From assembly GCF_000733945.1 (NCBI RefSeq), contig NZ_JPOL01000002.1, positions 2,853,001 through 2,917,000 of the forward strand: a DNA stretch of 64,000 nucleotides, given 5' to 3'. The notes beneath the pieces were generated by a model. It made no database searches. It saw only the letters and a list, made by a program, of their open reading frames with translations, and had not been told where the DNA came from. Position numbers and translations under genes: made by a program. The DNA is from Flavimarina sp. Hel_I_48. Lineage in GTDB: Bacteria > Bacteroidota > Bacteroidia > Flavobacteriales > Flavobacteriaceae. Shown here one piece after another: positions 54,809-63,122 of this stretch; position 1 is the first letter of the stretch; every line of letters starts with the position of its first letter.

Positions 54809-54902
54809 TGGTTGTGGGCGTTTTCCTTTGGGCTGGGCTTTTCGCTTCAATATGTTTACTCGTCACTCGTTAAAAGGATTTTCACTGCAATCCCTAACGC
54901 AA
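54809..54902 (-). repeat. Dispersed cloverleaf-like element, copy F
   Basis: Minus-strand copy with more changes: the middle arm is broken (CTTTTAA against TAAACAT) and the last arm has CCC-AAA-GGA. The outer GCGTT/AACGC and the GGATT/AATCC pairs remain. It probably is a decaying copy. Confidence 0.82.
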
Positions 54903-54933
54903 ATAATATTTTGTTATCAAGATGATGACTAGT

Positions 54934-57057
54934 TTACAAATGATAATTCAAACGCAACCCAACATAATAATTCACAGGATCACCGGGGTAATAATACCGT
55001 GGTGCAGCGCCGCCAAAGCCAGTGGCATTGGGTAGGATCTGGGCGGCATAATCCGTATCGGTTAGATTATTCACTCCAGTGTAAATAGTGAGGTCAAGTT
55101 GTTGTAAAAGTTGAAAACTATAATCTGCCCGTGCATTCAGTAAATTATAAGAGTCACTATAAAGCGTATTTCCATCATTTAGCGGGATCATTCCGGTATG
55201 TCTGTAATTTATATTGAATTTAAATCCGCTGTTCTGAACTAAATCTATACCCAGATTATAAATCTGATCAGGAACACCGGTTAGATCGTTGCCATTATAG
55301 TTGACGTCGTTATCTACAAATTCATCAAAACTATAATCGTTCAGCGTAAGTGAACCATAGGGTTTTAAAAACCAACCCGGGGCGATACTTTGGTTGTAAT
55401 TTATAAGCAATTCGATTCCGTTATGATCGGTTTTACCAATGTTACGGCCCACATATTGATCTTCGGCAATGCGATCTGCCACAATGAGATCGTTTACCTG
55501 GATGCTGTAGAGTGCAAGTTCTGTATAAAGCTTTTTGTTGAGCCAGGTCGCTTTAAGCCCCAGTTCGTAATTGATACCAATTTCTGGCTCAATAGTAGTA
55601 TTTATAGCGCCTTCCGGAGTTAAGGTTTCCGCTACTGATGGTAGTGAGAATCCTTTGCTCACATTGGCATAAATAAATTTATCTGAAACTACTTCATAGG
55701 TAAGACCTGCTTGTGGCAAAAATTGGCGGGGATAGGTATACTTGCCAGAACGGTCTTCCCCGGTATTGTTCAGGCTATCGTCAAGAACATAACGGCTGTG
55801 GTTATAGCTCACACCCACTTCGCCTTTTAAGCGTTCTGTAAATTGCAGGCTGAATTGCGCAAAAAGGTTCAGGTATTTGCGGTCCTGATGCTGCTCGCTA
55901 AAGCTATTCCCCTGTAAGGTACCGTTGCCATTATTATCTTCATATAAGTTCTCAAAAAGTTGAACATCATAACTTTCATCAAAATATTCAAGTCCCAGGC
56001 TGCTTTTTACGGGTATGCTACCAATAGTAAAAGCAGTGTTAAAATTACTGCGAATACCGAATGCAAAAGATTCTTCGTCAAGAATATCAAACGGCCGGGG
56101 CTCATAACCGTCACGGTAATTTCCAAAAATACTGGTCGTCCAGGCAGATTTATCGCTAAAATTCCAGGTATGGGAGAGTCCGGCAATTGCTTTATCATAG
56201 GATTCATAACCTTGCGCCTGTCCCCAGGTAAAAGCTGCTTTATCCGGATTTTCATTGAAGTCCTGTAAATTTATGGAACTGGGTATAAATGCTTTCAGCT
56301 TTGTGAAATTTCCGAAAAAAGCAAGGGAATGTGCAGGGGCGAGTTGGGTTTTCGCGTAAGCGGTAAAGGTATCCCTATCATACGTACTATTGTCCCTAAA
56401 CCCATCGCTTTCCAGATGATTGTAGCTAAAGAGTGCAGAAGCGTTGCCAGAGGCAAGTGCCGCGGTAACACCGCTTTTAAAAGTGCCAAAAGAACCTACC
56501 AGTCCATTTAGCTGTATGGAAGTGCTTTCCTGCTGCGGTTTAATTATAGAAATATTCATCACCCCGCCCAGGCCGGCACCATACGTACTTGATGCGGGAC
56601 CTTTTATGATCTCAATACGTTCAATGAGGTTGAGGTCGATATCTTCAAGGGTGGTTTCCCCTTCACCTGTAGTGAGCGGGATGCCTTCAATGTAGGCTTT
56701 TACCCTGTTTGTAGAATACTGGCTGCGGGCGCCAAGACCCCTGATGCTGATGCGGCTTAAGTTTAATGCGCCCTGTTGCATCTGTATCCCCGGATTTTTA
56801 TTGATTTCGTTGGCGAGTGAAAGTTGGTCCCCACGCTGTAAATCTGCCGCGCTAACCACATTCACTGATGCCGGAATGCGCTGCAGGGTGTCAATAATGG
56901 GCGTACTGCGAATCAGGACTTCGGGAAGATTGTTTTCTTTGTTGGGATTTAGCGAATCTTTTTGTTGCGCTACGAGATTGGGTATGCAACAAAAAAATAG
57001 GGCTACACCCAGGATGTACTTGAATAGTAGGGAGCGCTGTAAGTAATTTTTGTTCAT
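54934..57057 (-). CDS. TonB-dependent outer-membrane receptor
   Basis: 707 residues with a signal peptide (YILGVALFFCCIPNLVAQQ). A plug domain (about 45-165) shows VLIRSTPIIDTLQRIPASVN, INKNPGIQMQQG, ISIRGLGARSQYSTNRVKAY and RIEIIKGPASSTYGAGLGG. A 22-strand barrel follows, ending NYYVGLRLNYHL. Absence of the long N-terminal CarboxypepD domain marks it as a siderophore/metal-type receptor rather than a SusC-type polysaccharide receptor. The substrate is not clear; an iron chelate or a vitamin is possible. It lies downstream of a sugar-dehydrogenase-like gene but past a terminator. Confidence 0.92.
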   Translation of the reverse strand: MNKNYLQRSLLFKYILGVALFFCCIPNLVAQQKDSLNPNKENNLPEVLIRSTPIIDTLQRIPASVNVVSAADLQRGDQLSLANEINKNPGIQMQQGALNLSRISIRGLGARSQYSTNRVKAYIEGIPLTTGEGETTLEDIDLNLIERIEIIKGPASSTYGAGLGGVMNISIIKPQQESTSIQLNGLVGSFGTFKSGVTAALASGNASALFSYNHLESDGFRDNSTYDRDTFTAYAKTQLAPAHSLAFFGNFTKLKAFIPSSINLQDFNENPDKAAFTWGQAQGYESYDKAIAGLSHTWNFSDKSAWTTSIFGNYRDGYEPRPFDILDEESFAFGIRSNFNTAFTIGSIPVKSSLGLEYFDESYDVQLFENLYEDNNGNGTLQGNSFSEQHQDRKYLNLFAQFSLQFTERLKGEVGVSYNHSRYVLDDSLNNTGEDRSGKYTYPRQFLPQAGLTYEVVSDKFIYANVSKGFSLPSVAETLTPEGAINTTIEPEIGINYELGLKATWLNKKLYTELALYSIQVNDLIVADRIAEDQYVGRNIGKTDHNGIELLINYNQSIAPGWFLKPYGSLTLNDYSFDEFVDNDVNYNGNDLTGVPDQIYNLGIDLVQNSGFKFNINYRHTGMIPLNDGNTLYSDSYNLLNARADYSFQLLQQLDLTIYTGVNNLTDTDYAAQILPNATGFGGAAPRYYYPGDPVNYYVGLRLNYHL

Positions 57058-57079
57058 TTGTTAAAACTGTTTTCAGTTT

Positions 57080-57126
57080 AAAAAAATTCAGCTTCCTGAT
57101 GGGGTTTGCCAAAAGGAAGCTGAATA
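57080..57126 (-). terminator. Hairpin terminator after the sugar-dehydrogenase-like lipoprotein gene
   Basis: On the minus strand ATTCAGCTTCCT pairs with AGGAAGCTGAAT across a 16-base loop, followed by a T run. It may only partly stop transcription into the TonB receptor. Confidence 0.75.
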
Positions 57127-57147
57127 ATTAGGAATTTAATATGTTAT

Positions 57148-58422
57148 TTATTTGCTGGCGGCCACCCTCCAGATAATACCACTGTCATCATCATTAACTA
57201 ATAGGGAACCGTCTGGTGCAGTAGCCACACAAACTGGGCGACCATAAACTTTGCTCTCATCGTTAGTGTCTATAAAACCCGTAAGGAAATCCTGAGGTTG
57301 TTGTGGTTTTCCGCTTTCAAAAGGGATAAATACCACTTTATAACCAGAAAACGGTTCGCGGTTCCAGGAACCATGCTGGCCTATAAATGCTCCATTTTTA
57401 TATAAATCTGGGAAATTATCTGCGGTATAAAATGTAAGTCCCAGGGATGCTGTATGGCTTCCTAAAGGAACATCTGGCACAATGGCTTTATCTACCATTT
57501 CCTGATGGGGATCGTCAGACCAGCGTGGATCTTTTATTTGACCATAATAGCTATAAGGCCAGCCGTACCAGCCTCCTTTTTTTACGCTTGTTGCATAATC
57601 TGGCACAAGGTTGTTCCCAAGTTCGTCACGTTCATTCACGGCCGTCCAAAGCTCGCCGGTTTCTGGATTCCAGTCCATTCCCACCGGGTTGCGCAATCCA
57701 TCAGCATAGACGATCTCTCCACTACCGTCAGGGTTTACTTCCAGGATATTAGCGCGTCGTTCTTCTTTTTCCATTCCCTGATCGCCTACGTTACTGGCAG
57801 AACCTACAGAAATGTATATTTTATCTTTTGCTTCGTTTGTAATGATATTACGCGTCCAGTGATTGTTATAACCGCTAGCGGAAAGAGCCACTATTTTTTC
57901 ACCTTCAGCAGTCATTTCTGTTTGACCTGCTGTATAAGGATAGCGGTACAGGCCATCTGTATTTGCTACATAAAAGAAATCCCCTAAAACGAGCATCCCA
58001 AAATTCTGATTAAGACCCTCCATAAAGACAAACTGATCGTCTACCGTACCGTCCTTATCGTTGTCCCTTAATAATGTTATTCGATTGGCACTATCTTTTG
58101 TGTCAGATTCAGCCACAAAAATATCATTGTTTGGCGCAACGTACGTCCAGCGTGGGTGTTTAAGATCTGTTGCAAAACGTGTTACCGTAAAACCTTCTGG
58201 AGCCTTAGGGGACTGATTTTCTTCCCAGCCTATGACCTTGCTGCTGTTGTTTACAGATTCTGAAGCAAAAGGTGCGGCAAGTTCAACAGGGCCAGTAGCC
58301 GTCTCTACGATGGTCATGCCATTATCTGCCAATTCTTTTTTATCCTCTTCGGCTACTGTTTTTTTATTCTTACAGCCTATGGTGAGCGCCACTAAAAGTA
58401 GGGGCAATATGTATTTTTTCAT
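57148..58422 (-). CDS. PQQ-dependent sugar-dehydrogenase-like lipoprotein
   Basis: 424 residues. A lipoprotein signal ends at Cys17 (LLLVALTIGCKN), so it is probably anchored to a membrane. The rest is a six-bladed soluble glucose/sorbosone-dehydrogenase propeller: PRWTYVAPNNDIFVAESDT, HWTRNIITNEAKDKIYISVG, YADGLRNPVGMDWNPETGEL, GWPYSYYG, SHTASLGLTFY and GQHGSWNREPFSGYKVVFIP. Many such proteins bind PQQ and oxidise sugars, but others have lost this; I cannot decide here. A related propeller sits inside the giant protein at residues 1629-2098. Confidence 0.85.
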   Translation of the reverse strand: MKKYILPLLLVALTIGCKNKKTVAEEDKKELADNGMTIVETATGPVELAAPFASESVNNSSKVIGWEENQSPKAPEGFTVTRFATDLKHPRWTYVAPNNDIFVAESDTKDSANRITLLRDNDKDGTVDDQFVFMEGLNQNFGMLVLGDFFYVANTDGLYRYPYTAGQTEMTAEGEKIVALSASGYNNHWTRNIITNEAKDKIYISVGSASNVGDQGMEKEERRANILEVNPDGSGEIVYADGLRNPVGMDWNPETGELWTAVNERDELGNNLVPDYATSVKKGGWYGWPYSYYGQIKDPRWSDDPHQEMVDKAIVPDVPLGSHTASLGLTFYTADNFPDLYKNGAFIGQHGSWNREPFSGYKVVFIPFESGKPQQPQDFLTGFIDTNDESKVYGRPVCVATAPDGSLLVNDDDSGIIWRVAASK

Positions 58423-58966
58423 GTTGTTTAATTTTGGTTCTAATATAGGTCTTAGATGTCAGTAGTTCATTACAAAATAGTCGATTAGTAAATGTTTAAC
58501 CTTTGACTAGCATTACAACCTTCTAGTTGTTTTCAACTAGGAAATTTTAAGGAATTCAGGTGTTAAAAGTCCTAAAATTCGTTAGAAATAAGTACTGTTT
58601 TCATCCTATTTCAGCCATTATTAAAAGTAATTAGATGATTTGAAGCATTCAAAAGTTTTTGGGAATAAAAACATCTCTTCCAACAACTGTCTTAAAAATC
58701 AAATCTCCAGTATTCAGTGAGAGTGTGTTTTGAGGTGATTTTTTCAAATACTACCCAGTTTGCCTAAAAAGGTTATTTTTGCAAAAATTTTATGGTCAAA
58801 ATCACAAATTTTAGGCTAAGTAGGTTTCTTTAATTTGAAATAATCAGGTTAACAAAGCCGCTAAAAGAGCATTTAATTTTTTTTTTGGATACAGCATTAA
58901 AAAGATCTGTATCTATCCTTCATGATTTCAAACAGAAGATCATGGCACATCTATTTATAGCATTTT
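58423..58966. other. Intergenic region between divergent genes
   Basis: 544 AT-rich bases between the divergent sugar-dehydrogenase-like gene and sulP. A TATTTTTG motif lies at 58774-58781, nearly 190 bases before sulP; a TTTG is present but too close for a standard -33. No open frame, riboswitch or repeat was recognised. Confidence 0.45.
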
Positions 58967-60511
58967 ATGAAAAAAGTACTCAACTTATTTGACCTTACTC
59001 AAAAAGTTAATTACAAAACAGAAGTATTGGCCGGTTTAACCGTGGCAATGACGATGATTCCAGAATCTTTATCGTTTGCAATCTTGGCCGGTTTTCCTCC
59101 ATTAATGGGATTGTATGCGTCTTTTATTGCCGGTCTGGTCACTGCAATATTTGGAGGAAGACCGGGAATGATTTCTGGTGGTGCAGGAGCAACAGTTATT
59201 ACCTTGATTGCTTTGATGCGTTCTGACGGACTGGAATATGTTTTTGCGGCGGTTGCGCTGGCCGGTGTGATCCAGATTTTTATAGGTGTTTTTAAACTGG
59301 GAAAATTTATAAGGCTTGTGCCACATCCGGTAATGTTTGGGTTTGTCAATGGGCTGGCCATTGTCATTTTTATGTCACAACTGGATCAATTTAAAACCAT
59401 AGTGAACGGTGAAGTGGCCTGGCTTTCTGGGACGTCCTTATATATTATGGCCGGTCTGGTAGCCCTGACGATTGCCATCGTGGTTTTATTGCCGAAGATT
59501 ACCAAAGCGGTTCCTGCTTCCCTGGTTGCCATAATTGTGATTTTTGCAGTGGTTTATTTTCTGGGCATTGATACTAAAACCGTAAAAGATATTGCCTCAA
59601 TAAGCGGTGGCTTTCCTCCCTTTCATATTCCTAACATACCCCTCACCTGGGAAACCCTTAAATTGATCGCTCCCTATTCTCTGGTGATGGCAGCAGTAGG
59701 TTTGACCGAAGGTCTTTTAACCCTGAGCCTTGTAGATGAAATCACAGAAACCAAAGGTCATGGAAACCGCGAATGTATCGCGCAGGGCGGTTCTAATATC
59801 CTCAACGGATTTTTCTTCGGAATGGGAGGCTGCCCTATGATCGCACAAACATTGGTTAACCTTTCCGCAGGTTCAAGGGCCAGGTTGTCTGGTATAATTG
59901 CGGCCCTGACCATTCTGGTAATTGTATTGTTCGGGGCGCCGGTCATTGAGAAACTTCCCATGGCGGCTCTGGTGGGCGTTATGATAATGGTCGCCATAGG
60001 AACCTTTGAATGGGTCAGTTTGAAAATCATCAATAAAGTGCCTAAAAAGGACGTTTTTCTGGTCATAATCGTAGCCGTTATTACTGTTGTACTGCATAAT
60101 TTGGCCCTGGCCGTCCTTGTAGGTGTTATTCTATCTGCGCTGTTTTTTGCATGGGAAAGTGCTAAAAGGATTCGCGCGAGAAAACATATTGATGAAGATG
60201 GGATCAAACATTATGAAATATACGGACCCTTATTCTTTGCGTCCACAACTAATTTTACCGAAAAATTTGATGTGCAGAATGACCCTGACATTGTAATTAT
60301 TGATTTTAAAGAAAGCCGTGTTTCAGACATGTCTGCTATTGAAGCGCTCAATGTGATCACACAGCGCTATCACAAAGCAGGAAAGGAAGTTCATCTCAGA
60401 CATCTAAGTGAAGATTGTATCCGGTTGCTAAAGAATGCCGAAGCCATCATTGATGTCAATATCATGGAAGATCCTACGTATAAGCTTGCTGCGGATAAGC
60501 GGGATAAATAA
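58967..60511 (+). CDS. SulP-family anion transporter with STAS domain
   Basis: 514 residues. Residues 1-390 hold about twelve to fourteen membrane spans of the SLC26/SulP fold with GLTVAMTMIPESLSFAILAG near the start and GMGGCPMIAQTLVNLSAGSR in the second half. A C-terminal STAS domain (about 400-505) has IDFKESRVSDMSAIEALNVI with the DMS motif. Members carry sulfate, bicarbonate or dicarboxylates, often with sodium; the substrate is not readable. It begins at ATG 58967 and ends before a strong terminator. Confidence 0.92.
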   Translation: MKKVLNLFDLTQKVNYKTEVLAGLTVAMTMIPESLSFAILAGFPPLMGLYASFIAGLVTAIFGGRPGMISGGAGATVITLIALMRSDGLEYVFAAVALAGVIQIFIGVFKLGKFIRLVPHPVMFGFVNGLAIVIFMSQLDQFKTIVNGEVAWLSGTSLYIMAGLVALTIAIVVLLPKITKAVPASLVAIIVIFAVVYFLGIDTKTVKDIASISGGFPPFHIPNIPLTWETLKLIAPYSLVMAAVGLTEGLLTLSLVDEITETKGHGNRECIAQGGSNILNGFFFGMGGCPMIAQTLVNLSAGSRARLSGIIAALTILVIVLFGAPVIEKLPMAALVGVMIMVAIGTFEWVSLKIINKVPKKDVFLVIIVAVITVVLHNLALAVLVGVILSALFFAWESAKRIRARKHIDEDGIKHYEIYGPLFFASTTNFTEKFDVQNDPDIVIIDFKESRVSDMSAIEALNVITQRYHKAGKEVHLRHLSEDCIRLLKNAEAIIDVNIMEDPTYKLAADKRDK

Positions 60512-60556
60512 AACTTTAGGTTACTGGTTATCAGTGCAAACTTAAAATTCAACCAT

Positions 60557-60594
60557 AAAAAAAAGCCGATACAATTATGTATCGGCTTTTTTTG
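60557..60594. terminator. Hairpin terminator after sulP
   Basis: AAAAGCCGATAC pairs with GTATCGGCTTTT around a six-base loop with A and T runs on both sides, so it can serve sulP and the convergent 43-residue gene. Confidence 0.88.
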
Positions 60595-60615
60595 TCTAAA
60601 GTTGGATAAGGGTAC

Positions 60616-60747
60616 TTACTTTTTATTCTGTTGGTCTTTTATTGTTTTTTTATCAATGTCCACCTTATTTGTCTGATCCTTATTCTTTTTTCCGCCAGTA
60701 CTCAAAGGGTTGTCTTGTTCGGTCTTACGTTCAAATTTCTTAGCCAT
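60616..60747 (-). CDS. Small hydrophilic lysine-rich protein (43 residues)
   Basis: Minus-strand frame from ATG at 60747 to TAA at 60616. It reads AKKFERKTEQDNPLSTGGKK followed by more Lys, Asn, Asp and Gln (DQTNKVDIDKKTIKDQ), with no hydrophobic core. The composition and spacing (between a terminator and trpA, with a free promoter region upstream) support a real small gene. It looks intrinsically disordered; a nucleic-acid-associated or stress role would be a guess. Confidence 0.55.
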   Translation of the reverse strand: MAKKFERKTEQDNPLSTGGKKNKDQTNKVDIDKKTIKDQQNKK

Positions 60748-60854
60748 AATAAAAGTTCTTTTTAATTAGATTCTAAAGATAGAAGAAGTCTCCGTTAAAT
60801 TTTGACAAGGAAATAATAAGAAACGGTTAATTAATTGGCCGTTTTCATGTCATT

Positions 60855-61616
60855 TTAGCGGATTTTAGACACAAAATCGCCAATTTTATCAACGCCCTGC
60901 GCTGTAATATGTTTGATAAAAGCAGAACCTATAATAGCTCCCTTGGCGTTCTTGGTCGCTGCTTTGAATGTATCGTTGTCTTTAATACCAAAGCCAACAA
61001 TCTGCGGATTTCTCAAATTTAAAGAGGCTATGCGTTCAAAATAATCGTGCTGTATGGCATCAAAGCCTCCGGTTCCACCGGTCGTACTCGCACTGCTTAC
61101 CATATAAATAAACGCGTCACTGGCCGCATCAATTTCACGTATACGCTCCTCAGAGGTTTGTGGAGTGATAAGGAAAATAAATTTCAGGTCGTTTTCCTCA
61201 AAAATCGCTTTGTAGTGCGCTTCATATTCGGCAAGTGGAAGGTCTGGTAAAATGATACCATCAATGCCTACTTCTTTACATTTCGCACAGAATGCTTCTA
61301 CACCATATTGCAAAACAGGATTAAAATATCCCATAATTATTAGGGGAATCTCAATTTTCTCCCTAACGTTTTTGAGCTGTTCAAAGAGTTTTACCGTGGT
61401 CATTCCATTTTTCAGCGCATGCGTAGAACTTTCCTGTATCGTGGGCCCGTCTGCCAAAGGATCGCTAAAAGGCAAACCAATTTCAACCATATCTACCCCC
61501 CGCTGCTGAAGGGCTTCTAGTGTAGGCATGGTATCTTCAATCTTGGGATAGCCCGCGGTAAAGTATATGGAAAGCAGCTTTTTGTCTTCCGCTAATTTTT
61601 TATTTATTCTGTTCAT
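60855..61616 (-). CDS. trpA: Tryptophan synthase alpha subunit
   Basis: 253 residues forming the TIM-barrel alpha subunit, which splits indole-3-glycerol phosphate into indole and glyceraldehyde 3-phosphate. The catalytic Glu lies in VEIGLPFSDPLADGP and the Asp in GIILPDLPLAEYE; SSASTTGG and GFGIKDND bind phosphate. The length is slightly below the usual 260-270 but complete. Indole passes to TrpB, encoded upstream. The 236 bases between trpB and trpA are full of repeat sequence. Confidence 0.96.
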   Translation of the reverse strand: MNRINKKLAEDKKLLSIYFTAGYPKIEDTMPTLEALQQRGVDMVEIGLPFSDPLADGPTIQESSTHALKNGMTTVKLFEQLKNVREKIEIPLIIMGYFNPVLQYGVEAFCAKCKEVGIDGIILPDLPLAEYEAHYKAIFEENDLKFIFLITPQTSEERIREIDAASDAFIYMVSSASTTGGTGGFDAIQHDYFERIASLNLRNPQIVGFGIKDNDTFKAATKNAKGAIIGSAFIKHITAQGVDKIGDFVSKIR

Positions 61617-61852
61617 TTATATATCTTTTTTTCATTTCCGACCTTCAACAAGCTCAGGGTAAACTTTGGAGGAAATCTTAATATTATTTATCTGAATTCT
61701 CAAAGCAACTGTGTTTTTTTGCTCCTTCCATTTTGAAGGGAATGTGGCAGGGCTAAGCGCTGACGGAAGGGTTGAACCACCCCTATTCACATAAAATTGG
61801 AATTTCCCCTCCTTTAAAAGGAGGGAAGCCCATAATAAAACTTCAATTTGAC
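61617..61852. repeat. Mosaic of dispersed repeats between trpB and trpA
   Basis: Contains a single CTTCAACAAGCTCAGGG unit (61643-61659) related to the 24-bp repeat inside trpF, a GAAGGGAATG...AGGGCT segment, a GGAAGGGTTGAACCACCCCT segment, and the inverted repeat CCCTCCTTTAAAAGGAGGG at 61807-61825. These are boilerplate motifs I recall from many flavobacterial intergenic regions. Confidence 0.7.
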
Positions 61853-63037
61853 TTAAGCCAAATCAAAATACTCAATGTACGTATTCAAGTCCTTATCACC
61901 GCGACCGCTCAAATTCACTACCACAACATCGTCTTTTTCAAATTTACGATCTTTAAAAATCGCCAGCGCGTGCGCCGTTTCTATAGCCGGAATGATACCT
62001 TCCAGTTTGCTCAGTTCCAGCCCGGCTTCCATGGCAGCGGCATCAGTAACGCTAATGAATTCCCCGCGTTTACTGCGGAAAAGATGCGCGTGCATAGGTC
62101 CCACACCAGGATAATCAAGTCCGGCAGAAATGGAATACGGTTCTGTAATCTGACCATCTGGCGTTTGCATGAGCAGGGTCTTGCTTCCGTGAATAATGCC
62201 TTCTTTTCCCAGAGCGGAAGTGGCTGCACTTTCCCCAGAATCAATCCCTTTTCCGGCTGCTTCCACGGCAATAATCCCCACTTCGGGATTATCCAGATAA
62301 TGGTAATATATACCGGCAGCGTTACTACCGCCTCCCACGCAGGCCACCACATAATCTGGATCTTCCCGGCCTTCTTTTTCTAACAATTGTTTTTTGACTT
62401 CCTGTGAGATCACACTTTGAAAACGCGCCACCATATCAGGATAGGGGTGCGGACCTACAACACTTCCTATAATATAATGGGTGTCGGTAGGATTACTGAT
62501 CCAGTCGCGAATGGCCTCATTTGTGGCATCTTTTAAAGTTTTACTGCCAGATTCCGCCGAAATAACCTTCGCTCCCAGCATTTTCATGCGCGCCACGTTG
62601 GGGGATTGCCTTTTGATATCTATCGCGCCCATATACACAATACATTCCAGTCCCATAAGCGCACAAACCGTTGCGGTGGCAACACCGTGCTGGCCTGCGC
62701 CAGTCTCAGCTATGATACGGGTTTTGCCCAGCCGCTGCGCCATGAGGATCTGACCTATCGTATTATTCACCTTGTGCGCGCCGGTATGGCAAAGATCTTC
62801 ACGTTTGAGATAAACTTTTGCGCCATATTTTTCTGAAAAGCGTTTTGCGTAATACAGCGGTGTAGGGCGTCCCACATACTCCCGAAGCAACTCTTGAAAT
62901 TCTTTCTGAAAATCTTCGGTTTGCATGATTTCCAGATAATTCTGGCGTAGTTCTTCTACATTGGGATATAGCATTTCTGGGATATAAGCCCCACCAAAAT
63001 CGCCATAATATCCTTTCTCATCTACGTTATAGTTCAT
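61853..63037 (-). CDS. trpB: Tryptophan synthase beta subunit
   Basis: 394 residues, the PLP enzyme that condenses indole with L-serine. The PLP lysine lies in [13 protein letters not shown], followed by [20 protein letters not shown], the phosphate-binding VGGGSNAAG and, near the end, the NLSGRGDKD strand. Normal length. It lies between trpF upstream (86 bases) and trpA downstream on the same strand. Confidence 0.97.
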   Translation of the reverse strand: MNYNVDEKGYYGDFGGAYIPEMLYPNVEELRQNYLEIMQTEDFQKEFQELLREYVGRPTPLYYAKRFSEKYGAKVYLKREDLCHTGAHKVNNTIGQILMAQRLGKTRIIAETGAGQHGVATATVCALMGLECIVYMGAIDIKRQSPNVARMKMLGAKVISAESGSKTLKDATNEAIRDWISNPTDTHYIIGSVVGPHPYPDMVARFQSVISQEVKKQLLEKEGREDPDYVVACVGGGSNAAGIYYHYLDNPEVGIIAVEAAGKGIDSGESAATSALGKEGIIHGSKTLLMQTPDGQITEPYSISAGLDYPGVGPMHAHLFRSKRGEFISVTDAAAMEAGLELSKLEGIIPAIETAHALAIFKDRKFEKDDVVVVNLSGRGDKDLNTYIEYFDLA

Positions 63038-63122
63038 CTTTTATATCTTAATTTTTTACTTCCACAAAAGCGGAAATCTATTTTTCTAGTATTGAGGATT
63101 CTAGTTTTTGCAAACTGCAACC

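Larger units (their letters stand above)
54297..54933. other. Repeat-filled intergenic region between coaD and the TonB receptor
   Basis: 637 bases containing three copies of the dispersed element, D, E and F, all on the minus strand. The spacers between copies are also related to each other. A 93-codon frame here is made from the repeats and is not a credible gene. Confidence 0.7.

Noticed and set aside
54325..54902. Possible tRNA-like or true tRNA genes
   Set aside because: The drawn cloverleaf lacks the canonical T-loop, anticodon context and CCA-type end; the resemblance is only topological.
58774..58781. TATTTTTG as the sulP promoter
   Set aside because: The nearest TTTG is only about 11 bases upstream and the start codon is almost 190 bases away, so it was not listed as a promoter.
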